A DNA stretch of 64,000 bases, taken from NCBI RefSeq assembly GCF_042660205.1, contig NZ_JBHSTQ010000007.1, positions 62,001-126,000 on the forward strand. Direction: 5' to 3'. This document shows, piece by piece, positions 8,769 through 16,824 of the stretch (positions within the stretch are counted from its first letter, which is position 1; each line of letters opens with the position of its first letter). The notes under the pieces were generated by a model. That model was not told the origin of the DNA, searched no databases, and saw only the letters and a program-made list of their open reading frames with translations. The stretch is from Sporolactobacillus kofuensis. GTDB taxonomy: Bacteria; Bacillota; Bacilli; Bacillales; Sporolactobacillaceae. The position numbers were made by a program, and so were the translations under genes.

Positions 8769-10085
8769 TTACTTTTCATTCTTTTTTCGTGATAAAATTT
8801 TGATTGGTGTACCGATAAATCCGAAAGTTTCCCGGATCCGATTTTCAATATGTCTTACGTAAGAAAAATGTAAAAGTTCCGGATCATTGACAAAGAGTAC
8901 AAACACCGGCGGGCGAACGGCAACTTGTGTCGTATAGTAAATTTTCAGACGTCTACCTTTATCGGATGGCGGCGGTGTCATGGCAACAGTGTCCATGATG
9001 CAATCATTAAGCAAGCTTGTCTGAACGCGCAAACTATGATTTTCTGCAACTTGCTGGATGACCGGCAAGATCTGATCCACACGACTTCCGGTCAGCGCGG
9101 ATAAGAATACAATCGGTGCATAATCAATAAATTGAAATTGCTCACGGATTTTCTTTTTAAACTTGTCCATTGTCTTGCCATCTTTTTCTACGGCATCCCA
9201 CTTATTGACAACGATAACCATTGCTCGTCCTGCATCATGAGCATAGCCGGCAATTTTCTTATCTTGTTCAATGATGCCTTCTTCCCCATTAATTAGCAAA
9301 AGAACAACATCAGATTCTTCAATTGAACGCTGAGCTCGCAACACACTATATTTCTCGGTCTTCTCGTAGACTCTTCCGCGTCTGCGAATCCCGGCCGTAT
9401 CAACAATGACAAAGTTTTGACCATCACGTGTAAATGGTGTATCAATCGCGTCACGAGTCGTTCCTGCAATATCACTAACGATGACACGTTCTTTTCCTAG
9501 TATTGTGTTCACTAATGATGACTTACCAACATTAGGACGCCCAATTAATGCAAAACGAATCGCTCCGTCTTCATCATCATTTATTCCTACTGAAGGAAAT
9601 TTTTCAACGACAGCATCGAGCAAGTCACCAATTCCTAATCCATGTGCACAAGAGATCCCATAAGGATCACCGAGTCCCAGTGAATAGAATTCGTACACTT
9701 GTTCCCGCTGCTTGAAGTTATCCAGTTTATTCACACCGATAACAACCGGTTTCTTTGAACGTCTCAAGAGTTGAGCGACAGCTTCATCTGCATCTGTGAT
9801 TCCTGTCTTTCCATCAACAATAAAGAGAATTACATCGGATTCGTCAACAGCGATTTCAGCCTGAGCACGCATTTGAGCGAGCAGAGGCTCATCACCAATT
9901 TCAATACCACCGGTATCAATGACATGGAACTCATAATTGAGCCATGAACCGTTTCCATATAAACGATCTCGTGTGACGCCGGGCTTATCCTCGACTATGG
10001 CCATACGGCCACCAACCAGTCGATTGAATAACGTTGATTTTCCTACATTCGGTCTGCCGACAATCGCAATTGTGGGTTTAGACAT
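8769..10085 (-). CDS. der: Ribosome-assembly GTPase Der (EngA)
   Basis: Essential GTPase for 50S subunit maturation, with two G domains in tandem and a C-terminal KH-like domain. First domain: GRPNVGKSTLFN near residue 10, DTGG and NKLD. Second domain: GRPNVGKSSLVN near residue 185, DTAG and NKWD. The start at 10085 (MSKPTIAIVG) is seven bases after AAGGAGG. It is the first gene of the der-plsY-gpsA-spoVIF run. The genes yphA and seaA, found between rpsA and der in B. subtilis, are absent here. Confidence 0.97.
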   Translation of the reverse strand: MSKPTIAIVGRPNVGKSTLFNRLVGGRMAIVEDKPGVTRDRLYGNGSWLNYEFHVIDTGGIEIGDEPLLAQMRAQAEIAVDESDVILFIVDGKTGITDADEAVAQLLRRSKKPVVIGVNKLDNFKQREQVYEFYSLGLGDPYGISCAHGLGIGDLLDAVVEKFPSVGINDDEDGAIRFALIGRPNVGKSSLVNTILGKERVIVSDIAGTTRDAIDTPFTRDGQNFVIVDTAGIRRRGRVYEKTEKYSVLRAQRSIEESDVVLLLINGEEGIIEQDKKIAGYAHDAGRAMVIVVNKWDAVEKDGKTMDKFKKKIREQFQFIDYAPIVFLSALTGSRVDQILPVIQQVAENHSLRVQTSLLNDCIMDTVAMTPPPSDKGRRLKIYYTTQVAVRPPVFVLFVNDPELLHFSYVRHIENRIRETFGFIGTPIKILSRKKNEK

Positions 10086-10350
10086 AATGTTCCTCCTTAA
10101 AACAAACCTGATCAAGCATGTTTTATTTTTATTAATTGTTTGGGCTTTGTTAAAAACTGTTGTTGTATTTTTACTGTATTTGCCATATGTTCACACGCTC
10201 ATCAGAAACGATCCGGCAGGCGCCGCACACATTGCCTTTTAATCAGAAAAACAACATTAAATCTTATCATAAAAATTGTTTTAAACTTTTAAAGTGCACG
10301 CACCGAATTCTTCGCATAAAATAAACCTTTCCTTTAAGAGGAGAGGTTCA

Positions 10351-10452
10351 ATGAACGTGCTCGTGTTTCGGCGAGGCACCTCTATCTGTTATACCCGACA
10401 TGATCAGTTTGCATACAGTCGGATTAGAGAGCAACTAGAGTTGAAGCCTTGA
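10351..10452 (+). CDS. Possible 33-residue protein of unknown function
   Basis: A short open frame beginning MNVLVFRRGTSICYTRHDQF and ending EQLELKP. It has a good ribosome binding site (AAGAGGAGAGG, with ATG four bases later) and is followed at once by a long inverted repeat that could terminate it and the convergent rpsA gene. I do not recognise the family. The sequence is polar and basic with no membrane segment. It lies alone on the plus strand in the 438-base gap between der and rpsA, where I see no other supported gene. It could be chance. Confidence 0.35.
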   Translation: MNVLVFRRGTSICYTRHDQFAYSRIREQLELKP

Positions 10453-10453
10453 A

Positions 10454-10503
10454 GAAGCGGAAAAAGAAGAAAGCAGTACAGTGCCTTCATCTTTTTCCGC
10501 TTC
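10454..10503. terminator. Long inverted repeat between rpsA and a small plus-strand frame
   Basis: GAAGCGGAAAAAGA at 10454-10467 and TCTTTTTCCGCTTC at 10490-10503 are perfect 14-base arms, with partial pairing continuing inward. It starts 22 bases after the rpsA stop. Neither side has a long T tract outside the stem, but the arms hold T5 runs, so a two-way terminator is the simplest reading. Confidence 0.6.
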
Positions 10504-10524
10504 ATGAATCACCAATCATTAATC

Positions 10525-11679
10525 TTATTTATATTTTTTCAATTGCTCACCAATCATATCACCAAGTGAAAAACCAGTTGCTGCTTCTTCAATCTCAGGA
10601 GTTTCTTGAGGAAGTTCTGCTTGTTTTTCCAATTTCGGTTCTTCAAGTGCTTTAATGCTTAGTGATACGCGTTGTTCATCAAAGTTTACATCCAATACTT
10701 TAACTTTGATCGATTGACCTTCTGACAGCACTTCTTCAGGTGTACCAATGTGGTCATGGGAAATTTCAGAAATATGAACCAAGCCTTCTACTCCTGGAAT
10801 TAATTCAACGAATGCACCAAAAGGAACGAGGCGTTTCACTGTGCCTTCAATGACATCACCAGCATGGATCTTTGTTGCTGCTGTTTCCCAAGGACCAGGT
10901 TGCGCTGCTTTGATTGAAAGGGAAATTCGTTCATTTTCCGGATCAACCCCGAGAACTTTCACTTTAACTTTATCACCTTCTGAAACAACTTCAGATGGTG
11001 TCCCAACATGATAATGAGCGAGCTGAGAAATGTGAACGAGTCCGTCAACACCGCCGATATCAATAAACGCACCAAAATCAGTTAAGCGCTGAACTGTCCC
11101 CTCAAGAATTGCGCCTTCTTTGATTGATTGAAGCGTTTCGATCTTTCTTTTATCAGCAGCTTCATCGAGAACTGCACGGTGTGATAAAATAACTTTACGT
11201 TTTTCACGATCGAGTTCAACGATTTTCACATCAAGAGGCTTGCCTTTATAGTCGCTGAAATCTTCAACAAAGTGGCGTTCAACCAATGAAGCAGGAATAA
11301 ATCCACGAACACCAAGATCAACAACAAGACCGCCTTTAACAACATCTGCAATTTCTACAGAAAAGGTTGTCTTCTCATTGAATTTCTTTTCTAAGTCGTC
11401 CCAGGATCTGTCTGCGTCAACTTCCCGCTTTGACAAAACCAATTCATCATCTTCCAATTTAGTAACTTTAACGCTTACTTCATCACCTTCGTGAAGAAGA
11501 TCAGCAACTTTTTCAACATGCAGGCTTGAGAGTTCGCTTATTGGCAATATGCCGTCAACTTTATATCCAACATCAACTAACGCATGTTTTTCTTCAACTT
11601 TTGTAACTTTTCCGCTGACTACATCTCCAACATTCAATGCATCAAAAGACGCCATTTCATGATTTACTTCTTCAACCAT
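10525..11679 (-). CDS. rpsA: S1-domain RNA-binding protein (RpsA homologue, YpfD)
   Basis: Contains four S1 domains in a row (roughly residues 15-85, 100-165, 185-255 and 270-340). Repeats three and four carry the strong RNA-binding signatures FGAFIDIGGVDGLVHISQ and FGAFVELIPGVEGLVHISE. It is 384 aa, typical of the short Firmicute form, which is not an essential ribosomal protein as in E. coli but affects translation of some mRNAs. The start follows AAAGGAGG by about 10 bases. It lies 73 bases after plsC in the cmk-plsC-rpsA order common in Bacillales. Confidence 0.95.
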   Translation of the reverse strand: MVEEVNHEMASFDALNVGDVVSGKVTKVEEKHALVDVGYKVDGILPISELSSLHVEKVADLLHEGDEVSVKVTKLEDDELVLSKREVDADRSWDDLEKKFNEKTTFSVEIADVVKGGLVVDLGVRGFIPASLVERHFVEDFSDYKGKPLDVKIVELDREKRKVILSHRAVLDEAADKRKIETLQSIKEGAILEGTVQRLTDFGAFIDIGGVDGLVHISQLAHYHVGTPSEVVSEGDKVKVKVLGVDPENERISLSIKAAQPGPWETAATKIHAGDVIEGTVKRLVPFGAFVELIPGVEGLVHISEISHDHIGTPEEVLSEGQSIKVKVLDVNFDEQRVSLSIKALEEPKLEKQAELPQETPEIEEAATGFSLGDMIGEQLKKYK

Positions 11680-11752
11680 TCTCCGGGACCTCCTTTAATT
11701 AACCAGACGAGAAAATATCCTAACCCTAACTTCTTACAATTAGACGTATTTG

Positions 11753-12349
11753 TCAAGCAGTTGGACCTGTGTGCTCATCAAGTAATGCTTGAATATGCTC
11801 CATAACCACCGTAGTCGCCTCAGAAGATTTCAGCCTTTGATCTTTCATTATTGTAGTATCGATCGGTGTTCCAAAAATAATCTTCATTTTACTACGGAAT
11901 TTATACGTTCCAATAATCGCACATGGAACAACAACAGCGTCCGTTTTCAAAGCAAAAAAACCGGCACCTGACAACCCTTTCTTCATTCGTGAATGTTCTA
12001 GATTTCGATGACCTTCCGGAAACATCAAAAGTACATGTCCGTCTCGAAGTAGCTCAAGTGCAGTCCGAATTGCTCCACGATCACCTGCACCGCGTCGTAC
12101 CGGAAACGCGCGTAAATGCCAAAAAATCCATCCAATCAAGGGTATTTTAAAAAGTTCTGCCTTAGCGAGGAAACTAAGTTTTCGTTTCATGCTCACACCG
12201 ACAAATGGTGGGTCAAAGTTTGACATATGATTACTGCAGATCAGCACGCCGCCCTGCTCAGGAATATTTTCACTCCCGATTACAGTGATTTTAAAAAGCA
12301 CGTGATAAATAACGTTTACAATTGGTTTTCCGATCGAATAGAGATTCAA
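11753..12349 (-). CDS. plsC: 1-acyl-sn-glycerol-3-phosphate acyltransferase
   Basis: Adds the second fatty acid to lysophosphatidic acid to give phosphatidic acid. The HX4D catalytic motif is in CSNHMSNFDPP (around residue 40) and the glycerophosphate-binding motif FPEGHRN is near residue 108. One N-terminal hydrophobic stretch would anchor it to the membrane. The start is TTG 12349 in a TTGA overlap with the cmk stop, which couples the two genes. Together with plsY and gpsA at 7-9 kb, this region holds three consecutive steps of phosphatidic acid synthesis. Confidence 0.94.
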   Translation of the reverse strand: MNLYSIGKPIVNVIYHVLFKITVIGSENIPEQGGVLICSNHMSNFDPPFVGVSMKRKLSFLAKAELFKIPLIGWIFWHLRAFPVRRGAGDRGAIRTALELLRDGHVLLMFPEGHRNLEHSRMKKGLSGAGFFALKTDAVVVPCAIIGTYKFRSKMKIIFGTPIDTTIMKDQRLKSSEATTVVMEHIQALLDEHTGPTA

Positions 12350-13023
12350 GATAGCTGTTTCTCCTTTACCAATTGAAGAATTTTCTCAACAACCTCATCA
12401 ATACTTAGCGAAGTCGTATCAAGGGCAATGGCATCTTCAGCTTTAACAAGTGGAGAAACCTCGCGCTCCATATCTTTTTTATCTCTTAAAGCGATCGCTT
12501 CTTTTAATGATTCAAGAGAAGGTTGCAATCCTTTTCGCTCTTCCTCACGAAATCTTCTGATCGCGCGCTCGTCAACTGAAGCGATTAAAAAGATTTTCAC
12601 TTGGGCGTTCGGCAACACATGGGTACCGATATCGCGACCATCCATTACTACGCTACAGGATTCTGCCATTTTGCGCTGACGGCTTACCATCTCCACTCTG
12701 ACTTCCTCAAAAGAAGAAACAAGCGATACATGCGCCGATACCTCGGGATAACGGATACGCTCCGTAACATCCTCATGATCAACGAAAACCTTCTGACCGT
12801 CTCCCTCCTGAACAAGATCAATCTCAGTATGATCAAGCAACTGTTTCAAAAGATGCCCATCATTTAAGTCTGTTTCCGTTTTAAGTGCTTTATATGTGAG
12901 CGAACGGTACATCGCCCCAGTGTCAATGTAAATATAACCTAATGTCTTCGCAGCAATCTTTGCAACCGTGCTTTTCCCCGCAGCAGCCGGACCATCAATG
13001 GCCACTTGAAATAACCTCTCCAT
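12346..13023 (-). CDS. cmk: Cytidylate kinase
   Basis: Phosphorylates CMP and dCMP with ATP. The P-loop AIDGPAAAGKSTVAK is at the N-terminus, followed by YIDTGAMYR and VVMDGRDIGTHVLPNA, all typical. The length from MERLFQVAIDG is 225 aa, matching the family. No ribosome binding site is strong; in-frame ATGs further upstream (to 13068) cannot be ruled out. It overlaps plsC by four bases and is followed by rpsA. Confidence 0.95.
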   Translation of the reverse strand: MERLFQVAIDGPAAAGKSTVAKIAAKTLGYIYIDTGAMYRSLTYKALKTETDLNDGHLLKQLLDHTEIDLVQEGDGQKVFVDHEDVTERIRYPEVSAHVSLVSSFEEVRVEMVSRQRKMAESCSVVMDGRDIGTHVLPNAQVKIFLIASVDERAIRRFREEERKGLQPSLESLKEAIALRDKKDMEREVSPLVKAEDAIALDTTSLSIDEVVEKILQLVKEKQLS

Positions 13024-13091
13024 GTCTCTTCTTACTCCCATCTTTCTTAACTCATTCATTAACTGCAAACTTTCGAACGTGTGTCACCTTT

Positions 13092-13787
13092 TTATTTTCC
13101 AGAACGGAAATGTTTATGTGACTCTAATTCTAGAAGTTTTTTTCTTGATTCGAGTTGTTTTTCAAAACAAAATCGGATAATCGGCTGACGTTCTCTATCG
13201 GAATCAGTTACGAATTGAATGGACGCACGCTTTCCTGAGGTAAGCTTGTCTGTAAAAATGCGAACGATAACGCCTCGCATCTTAATATACTGATAAGCGC
13301 CTATATTATTTGGCAGGCTGATCCAAACGTCTACCGTATCATTTTCCTCAATCTCTGCCTGTTCAGGTAAAAGAATTAATACGCCACCACCACCAATATC
13401 ACTGGTTAATGCTGTGAACGGCTGAAAAGCTGATTGGGATGAATGAATAGCGATATCTACACTAGCTTCCACCCGAACAAAATTACGGCGCTGAATGCCA
13501 ATCATTTTATCTTCACCGTCAAAGCTCATAAGCATGAGGGGAACCTGACTGGCAATGCGGTGCACAAATGTCGTTTGAAATCGGTACACTTGTTTGTCGA
13601 TCACGTATTCGGCTGTGAATACGGCACCATTAATAAAAAGCGGCGTTTTTCCTGTCTCTTCATCAATGGGGTAATCGATCATCAATGCATTTTCCTTTAC
13701 TTCAGCAATCTTACAGCGATACCGCTTCGTTTGATTCTGATTATCTTTTTGATCGAGAATCAGTGTTTCTCCGATTTTTAATTTCAT
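13092..13787 (-). CDS. ypfA: PilZ-domain protein YpfA (flagellar brake family)
   Basis: B. subtilis YpfA (MotI, DgrA) binds cyclic di-GMP and disengages the flagellar motor. The N-terminal YcgR-like region covers about residues 1-95, and the PilZ domain starts with the RxxxR motif in QRRNFVRVEA near residue 105. The second PilZ motif, normally (D/N)xSxxG, reads SDIGGGGV here, with Gly where Ser is expected. That Ser contacts the ligand in characterised PilZ proteins, so binding may be weakened. The start ATG (MKLKIGE) follows GGGGA. Upstream of it lies the 99-bp tandem repeat array. Confidence 0.85.
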   Translation of the reverse strand: MKLKIGETLILDQKDNQNQTKRYRCKIAEVKENALMIDYPIDEETGKTPLFINGAVFTAEYVIDKQVYRFQTTFVHRIASQVPLMLMSFDGEDKMIGIQRRNFVRVEASVDIAIHSSQSAFQPFTALTSDIGGGGVLILLPEQAEIEENDTVDVWISLPNNIGAYQYIKMRGVIVRIFTDKLTSGKRASIQFVTDSDRERQPIIRFCFEKQLESRKKLLELESHKHFRSGK

Positions 13788-13880
13788 AGCCGTATCCCCA
13801 AACCAATTGAAAATACTCTTTAAGCATAACCAAAATCCAATTATTACCAAGAGCCTAATATACAGTTCCCATTATACATT

Positions 13881-14436
13881 AGAAGACTTGGTTCAGCCAA
13901 GTCCTGTTCAAGGATGAACCTTAGTCACACTTACACTTGTTTCCTCTAATCCCTTTCAACTTAATTCTTAACGAGTGTTAGAAGACTTGGTTCAGCCAAG
14001 TCCTGNNNNNNNNNNNNNNNNNNNNNNNNNNNNNNNNNNNNNNNNNNNNNNNNNNNNNNNNNNNNNNNNNNNNNNNNNNNNNNNNNNNNNNNNNNNNNNN
14101 NNNNCGAGTGTTAGAAGACTTGGTTCAGCCAAGTCCTGTTCGAGGATGAACCTTAGTCACACTTACACTTGTTTCCTCTAATCCCTTTCAACTTAATTCC
14201 TAACGAGTGTTAGAAGACTTGGTTCAGCCAAGCCCTGTTCAAGGATGAACCTTAGTCACACTTACACTTGTTTCCTCTAATCCCTTTCAACTTAATTCCT
14301 AACGAGTGTTAGAAGACTTGATTCAGCCAAGCCCTGTTCAAGGATGAACCTTAGTCACACTTACACTTGTTTCCTCTAATCCCTTTCAACTTAATTCCTA
14401 ACGAGTGTTAGAAGACTTGGTTCAGCCAAGCCCTGT
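13881..14436. repeat. 99-bp tandem repeat array
   Basis: The word AGAAGACTTG recurs at 13881, 13980, 14113, 14212 and 14410, with a one-base variant at 14311; intervals on the same side of the gap are exactly 99 bases. Four full units and three partial pieces are visible, over 90% alike. Each unit holds a hairpin GACTTGG-TTCAG-CCAAGTC and a second GTTCA-AGGA-TGAAC. Stops occur within a unit in the frames I checked, so it does not look protein-coding. It fills the 658-base gap between the ypeB stop and the ypfA start. Confidence 0.95.
14006..14104. other. Assembly gap (99 N) inside the tandem repeat
   Basis: All bases are N. The phase of the 99-bp unit on either side shows that the missing sequence should be 65 bases plus a whole number of units. 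The N run is therefore not a measured length and the true copy number is unknown. Confidence 0.99.
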
Positions 14437-14445
14437 CCATGTCGT

Positions 14446-15774
14446 CTAGTCTTTGAGCATCTCAATTTTTTCCTGGTCACCGTTATCTGCATTAATCATT
14501 ACACGGTAGGTATCATTATCCTTTGTCGCAATAAACTCATAGCAGAGCACATTTTTTAGCAACGGGTTTTGGAAAACAGCAAGATTACTCTCCTGAATTT
14601 TCAAGTTCGAATTCAATTGTTTTCTGGCTTGTTGTTCGTTTATCTTTGGTGAAAGAGGCACATCGTCATATTTATTAAAGAGATAATCTGTCTGATCGAA
14701 GGCAATAATTTCACCATTATCAAGTGCCACTTTAATACGCATTGAAGCAGGATAAATACGAACGTTATTTCTTTTCAGTACATACGTTAGAACAGCAACG
14801 CCGTTGTACTTGTTCCTTTTTGTCAGCGCCATATTCTTAATCTGATGTTGTTTGAGATATGCTTCTGATTTTTGCGAAGCTTCATAGAGCGACAAGTTTT
14901 CTTTTTGTATCGATCGTTCGAATAAAAACCAAATCACATGCCCTCCTTTTTTGGTTACGGATGCGTTCAAGTTTCGCCTATGATGTTGCATCGAAATTTC
15001 ATAGGCAGGAGTATTTGATCCTTTTCCTGTCTCACTGATTTTAGTTAGTTTCGTGTGATTCAAGGCCATCCATTTTTTTAAGTGAGCTACTGCTTGCTCT
15101 TTGGTTACGATTGGGCCTTTCATGGGATTGATTTTCTTTTTCTCCAAGACGACATTACGTGGGTTCTCTGGGCTAAAACTCTGGGTATATTCTGTTGCCT
15201 GACCATCAATACGTTTCATCCCATCGATCACTTGATTATCTTTATTTCCTTTATTCTCCTTCAGTGCCCATTCCACATCCATCCAGTGTAGATGATGGGT
15301 CATCACTTCGGACTGGACATCCCGTAATCCATCACGTATGGACATGGATTCTGAGTAGAGTTTCTGAAGATTCTTGTACTCTTTTTTACTTAAAGGGCGA
15401 TCATTGGTTGTTTTAACGCCAGTGTTATAAGTAAATTCCCCGACATGAGACAAAAATTCATTGGTTCGGTTAAATGGAAGTAATGTCAGTGGCAATTCAT
15501 TAGCGGCTGCATGCGCAAGGGCACTTAAGCGCCAAGATTCTACAAGCTGTGGGCGCATAGTTTCACGCGATTGCATCGCAAGAGACATTCCCAGTGATTC
15601 TTCCAATGAATCGACATAATATGTTAATTCGTGAAAAGCTTGCTGATAGTGATTTTCCGCATGGATCATCACAGCCTTTTTCATTTGATGTTCCTGATAG
15701 GCCCAAACACCCAAGCTAATCACTAATAATGCCACAGCTCCTGACATAAGTGTAATCCACAATCGGCGGTTCAT
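14446..15774 (-). CDS. ypeB: Germination protein YpeB
   Basis: YpeB and SleB depend on each other for assembly into the spore and for cortex lysis. The 442-aa product starts with one membrane segment (about residues 7-25, LWITLMSGAVALLVISLGVW), followed by a helical N-terminal region and C-terminal PepSY-type repeats (around residues 235-440). It follows sleB by 11 bases, the conserved sleB-ypeB pair. Its stop codon lies only nine bases from the last partial 99-bp repeat, so that array forms the 3' end of this transcript or the next leader. Confidence 0.95.
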   Translation of the reverse strand: MNRRLWITLMSGAVALLVISLGVWAYQEHQMKKAVMIHAENHYQQAFHELTYYVDSLEESLGMSLAMQSRETMRPQLVESWRLSALAHAAANELPLTLLPFNRTNEFLSHVGEFTYNTGVKTTNDRPLSKKEYKNLQKLYSESMSIRDGLRDVQSEVMTHHLHWMDVEWALKENKGNKDNQVIDGMKRIDGQATEYTQSFSPENPRNVVLEKKKINPMKGPIVTKEQAVAHLKKWMALNHTKLTKISETGKGSNTPAYEISMQHHRRNLNASVTKKGGHVIWFLFERSIQKENLSLYEASQKSEAYLKQHQIKNMALTKRNKYNGVAVLTYVLKRNNVRIYPASMRIKVALDNGEIIAFDQTDYLFNKYDDVPLSPKINEQQARKQLNSNLKIQESNLAVFQNPLLKNVLCYEFIATKDNDTYRVMINADNGDQEKIEMLKD

Positions 15775-15785
15775 TCATATCCCCC

Positions 15786-16631
15786 CTATTTACAGAAAAT
15801 ATGCTTTCCAATCTTTCCAATTTGCGGTCGTGACCAAATCCATGCAGAGGTTGCGGTTTCCGGATTAAAATAGTATAGTGCACCATTTGATGGATCCCAG
15901 CCATTGATCGCATCCATAACTGCTTTCTTTGCCGTATCGTTTGGTGTTAGCCAGATTTGTCCGTCAGCAACCGCCGTGAATGCTCCTGGCTGAAAGATGA
16001 CGTCTGAAATGTTATTTGGAAATCTCGGATCGGCAACACGATTGATAATTACTGATGAAACAGCGACTTGCCCTATATAGGGTTCACCACGCGATTCACC
16101 ATAGACGGCATTAGCCATTAAATTCACATCCGATTTGGAGTACCCCTGTGGAAGATTATCCATCGTATATTTTCCTCCGCTCGGCTGTGCAGACTTACTA
16201 CGCCCACTGTTCTTCGTGCTGCCTGTAGTAGGTCGCTGGGTATTCTTTTTCACTTGTTGATCGAGTGGAACGCCTCCATAATAGGTAAACGTGTTTCCTT
16301 CACGAAGATTTTTCATTACAAAGTCTCGATTATACTGTGACGCTTGTGTGAGTTTTCGTTTGGTTAGACTGCCTGCCGTACCATCAATCGGCAAGCCAAA
16401 TTGAGATTGAAAATTTCTTAATGCCCAGTATGTCCCGTAACCGAATGAGCCATCGATTTTTCCCTTGTAGAAACTTGTATACTGGAGACGTGCTTGAAGC
16501 TCAATCACATCGTCCCCGGTATCTCCGCGCATGATCACTCGTTCTGAAAACGCATCGGCTGCGCCGGTCTGAAAGAGCAAGAAAGCTGCGAGAAAAGCTC
16601 CGAAACTGCCTCGTATCAATCTTTTCTTCAA
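15786..16631 (-). CDS. sleB: Spore cortex-lytic enzyme SleB
   Basis: Lytic transglycosylase that cleaves muramic-lactam cortex peptidoglycan during germination. An N-terminal signal peptide (about residues 1-27, ending GAADAFS) is followed by a peptidoglycan-binding domain (MRGDTGDDVIELQARLQYT, about residues 35-90), a low-complexity linker rich in Thr, Ser and Lys, and a hydrolase domain (about 165-281) with AVYGESRGEPYIGQVAV, which holds the catalytic Glu. The start is TTG 16631, eight bases after GGGGAGG; an upstream GTG lacks a ribosome binding site. A GCATAA element upstream could be part of a SigG promoter, but the -10 is weak. Confidence 0.95.
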   Translation of the reverse strand: MKKRLIRGSFGAFLAAFLLFQTGAADAFSERVIMRGDTGDDVIELQARLQYTSFYKGKIDGSFGYGTYWALRNFQSQFGLPIDGTAGSLTKRKLTQASQYNRDFVMKNLREGNTFTYYGGVPLDQQVKKNTQRPTTGSTKNSGRSKSAQPSGGKYTMDNLPQGYSKSDVNLMANAVYGESRGEPYIGQVAVSSVIINRVADPRFPNNISDVIFQPGAFTAVADGQIWLTPNDTAKKAVMDAINGWDPSNGALYYFNPETATSAWIWSRPQIGKIGKHIFCK

Positions 16632-16748
16632 ATCTTTATCCTCCCCTATGGTACACAACCCAAAATCATTAAATTGATTTCATCGTTCGCAGAAATCAGC
16701 TTTATGTTTCCAATAAAAGATTGAATTATGCATTTAAGAGGAAAAGAG

Positions 16749-16786
16749 AAAAAGACGACTATGTCGTTCACATAGTCGTCTTTTAC
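16749..16786. terminator. Two-way terminator between gudB and sleB
   Basis: AAAGACGACTATG (16751-16763) and CATAGTCGTCTTT (16771-16783) form a perfect 13-bp stem with A runs on one side and T runs on the other. It ends the gudB transcript before sleB. Confidence 0.9.
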
Positions 16787-16824
16787 TTCTAATTGAATTT
16801 TTTTCTATTCAGTGTACAGAGAAT

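Noticed and set aside
10087..10242. Plus-strand 51-codon hydrophobic frame (MFLLKTNLIKHVLFLLIVW...) resembling the N-terminus of an LTA synthase
   Set aside because: Its ATG lies on the antisense of the der ribosome binding site, it has no ribosome binding site of its own, and it ends after one or two hydrophobic stretches. Hydrophobic AT-rich frames arise easily by chance.
13975..14181. Plus-strand frame through the tandem repeat and N gap
   Set aside because: The frame exists only because N codons are not read as stops. Each visible unit contains stops.
13881..14436. CRISPR array
   Set aside because: Units are directly adjacent 99-bp repeats with no unique spacers, and no cas genes are present.
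14446..15774. Pseudogene status of ypeB next to the repeats
   Set aside because: The reading frame is intact, has the expected length and membrane segment, and stops before the repeat begins.
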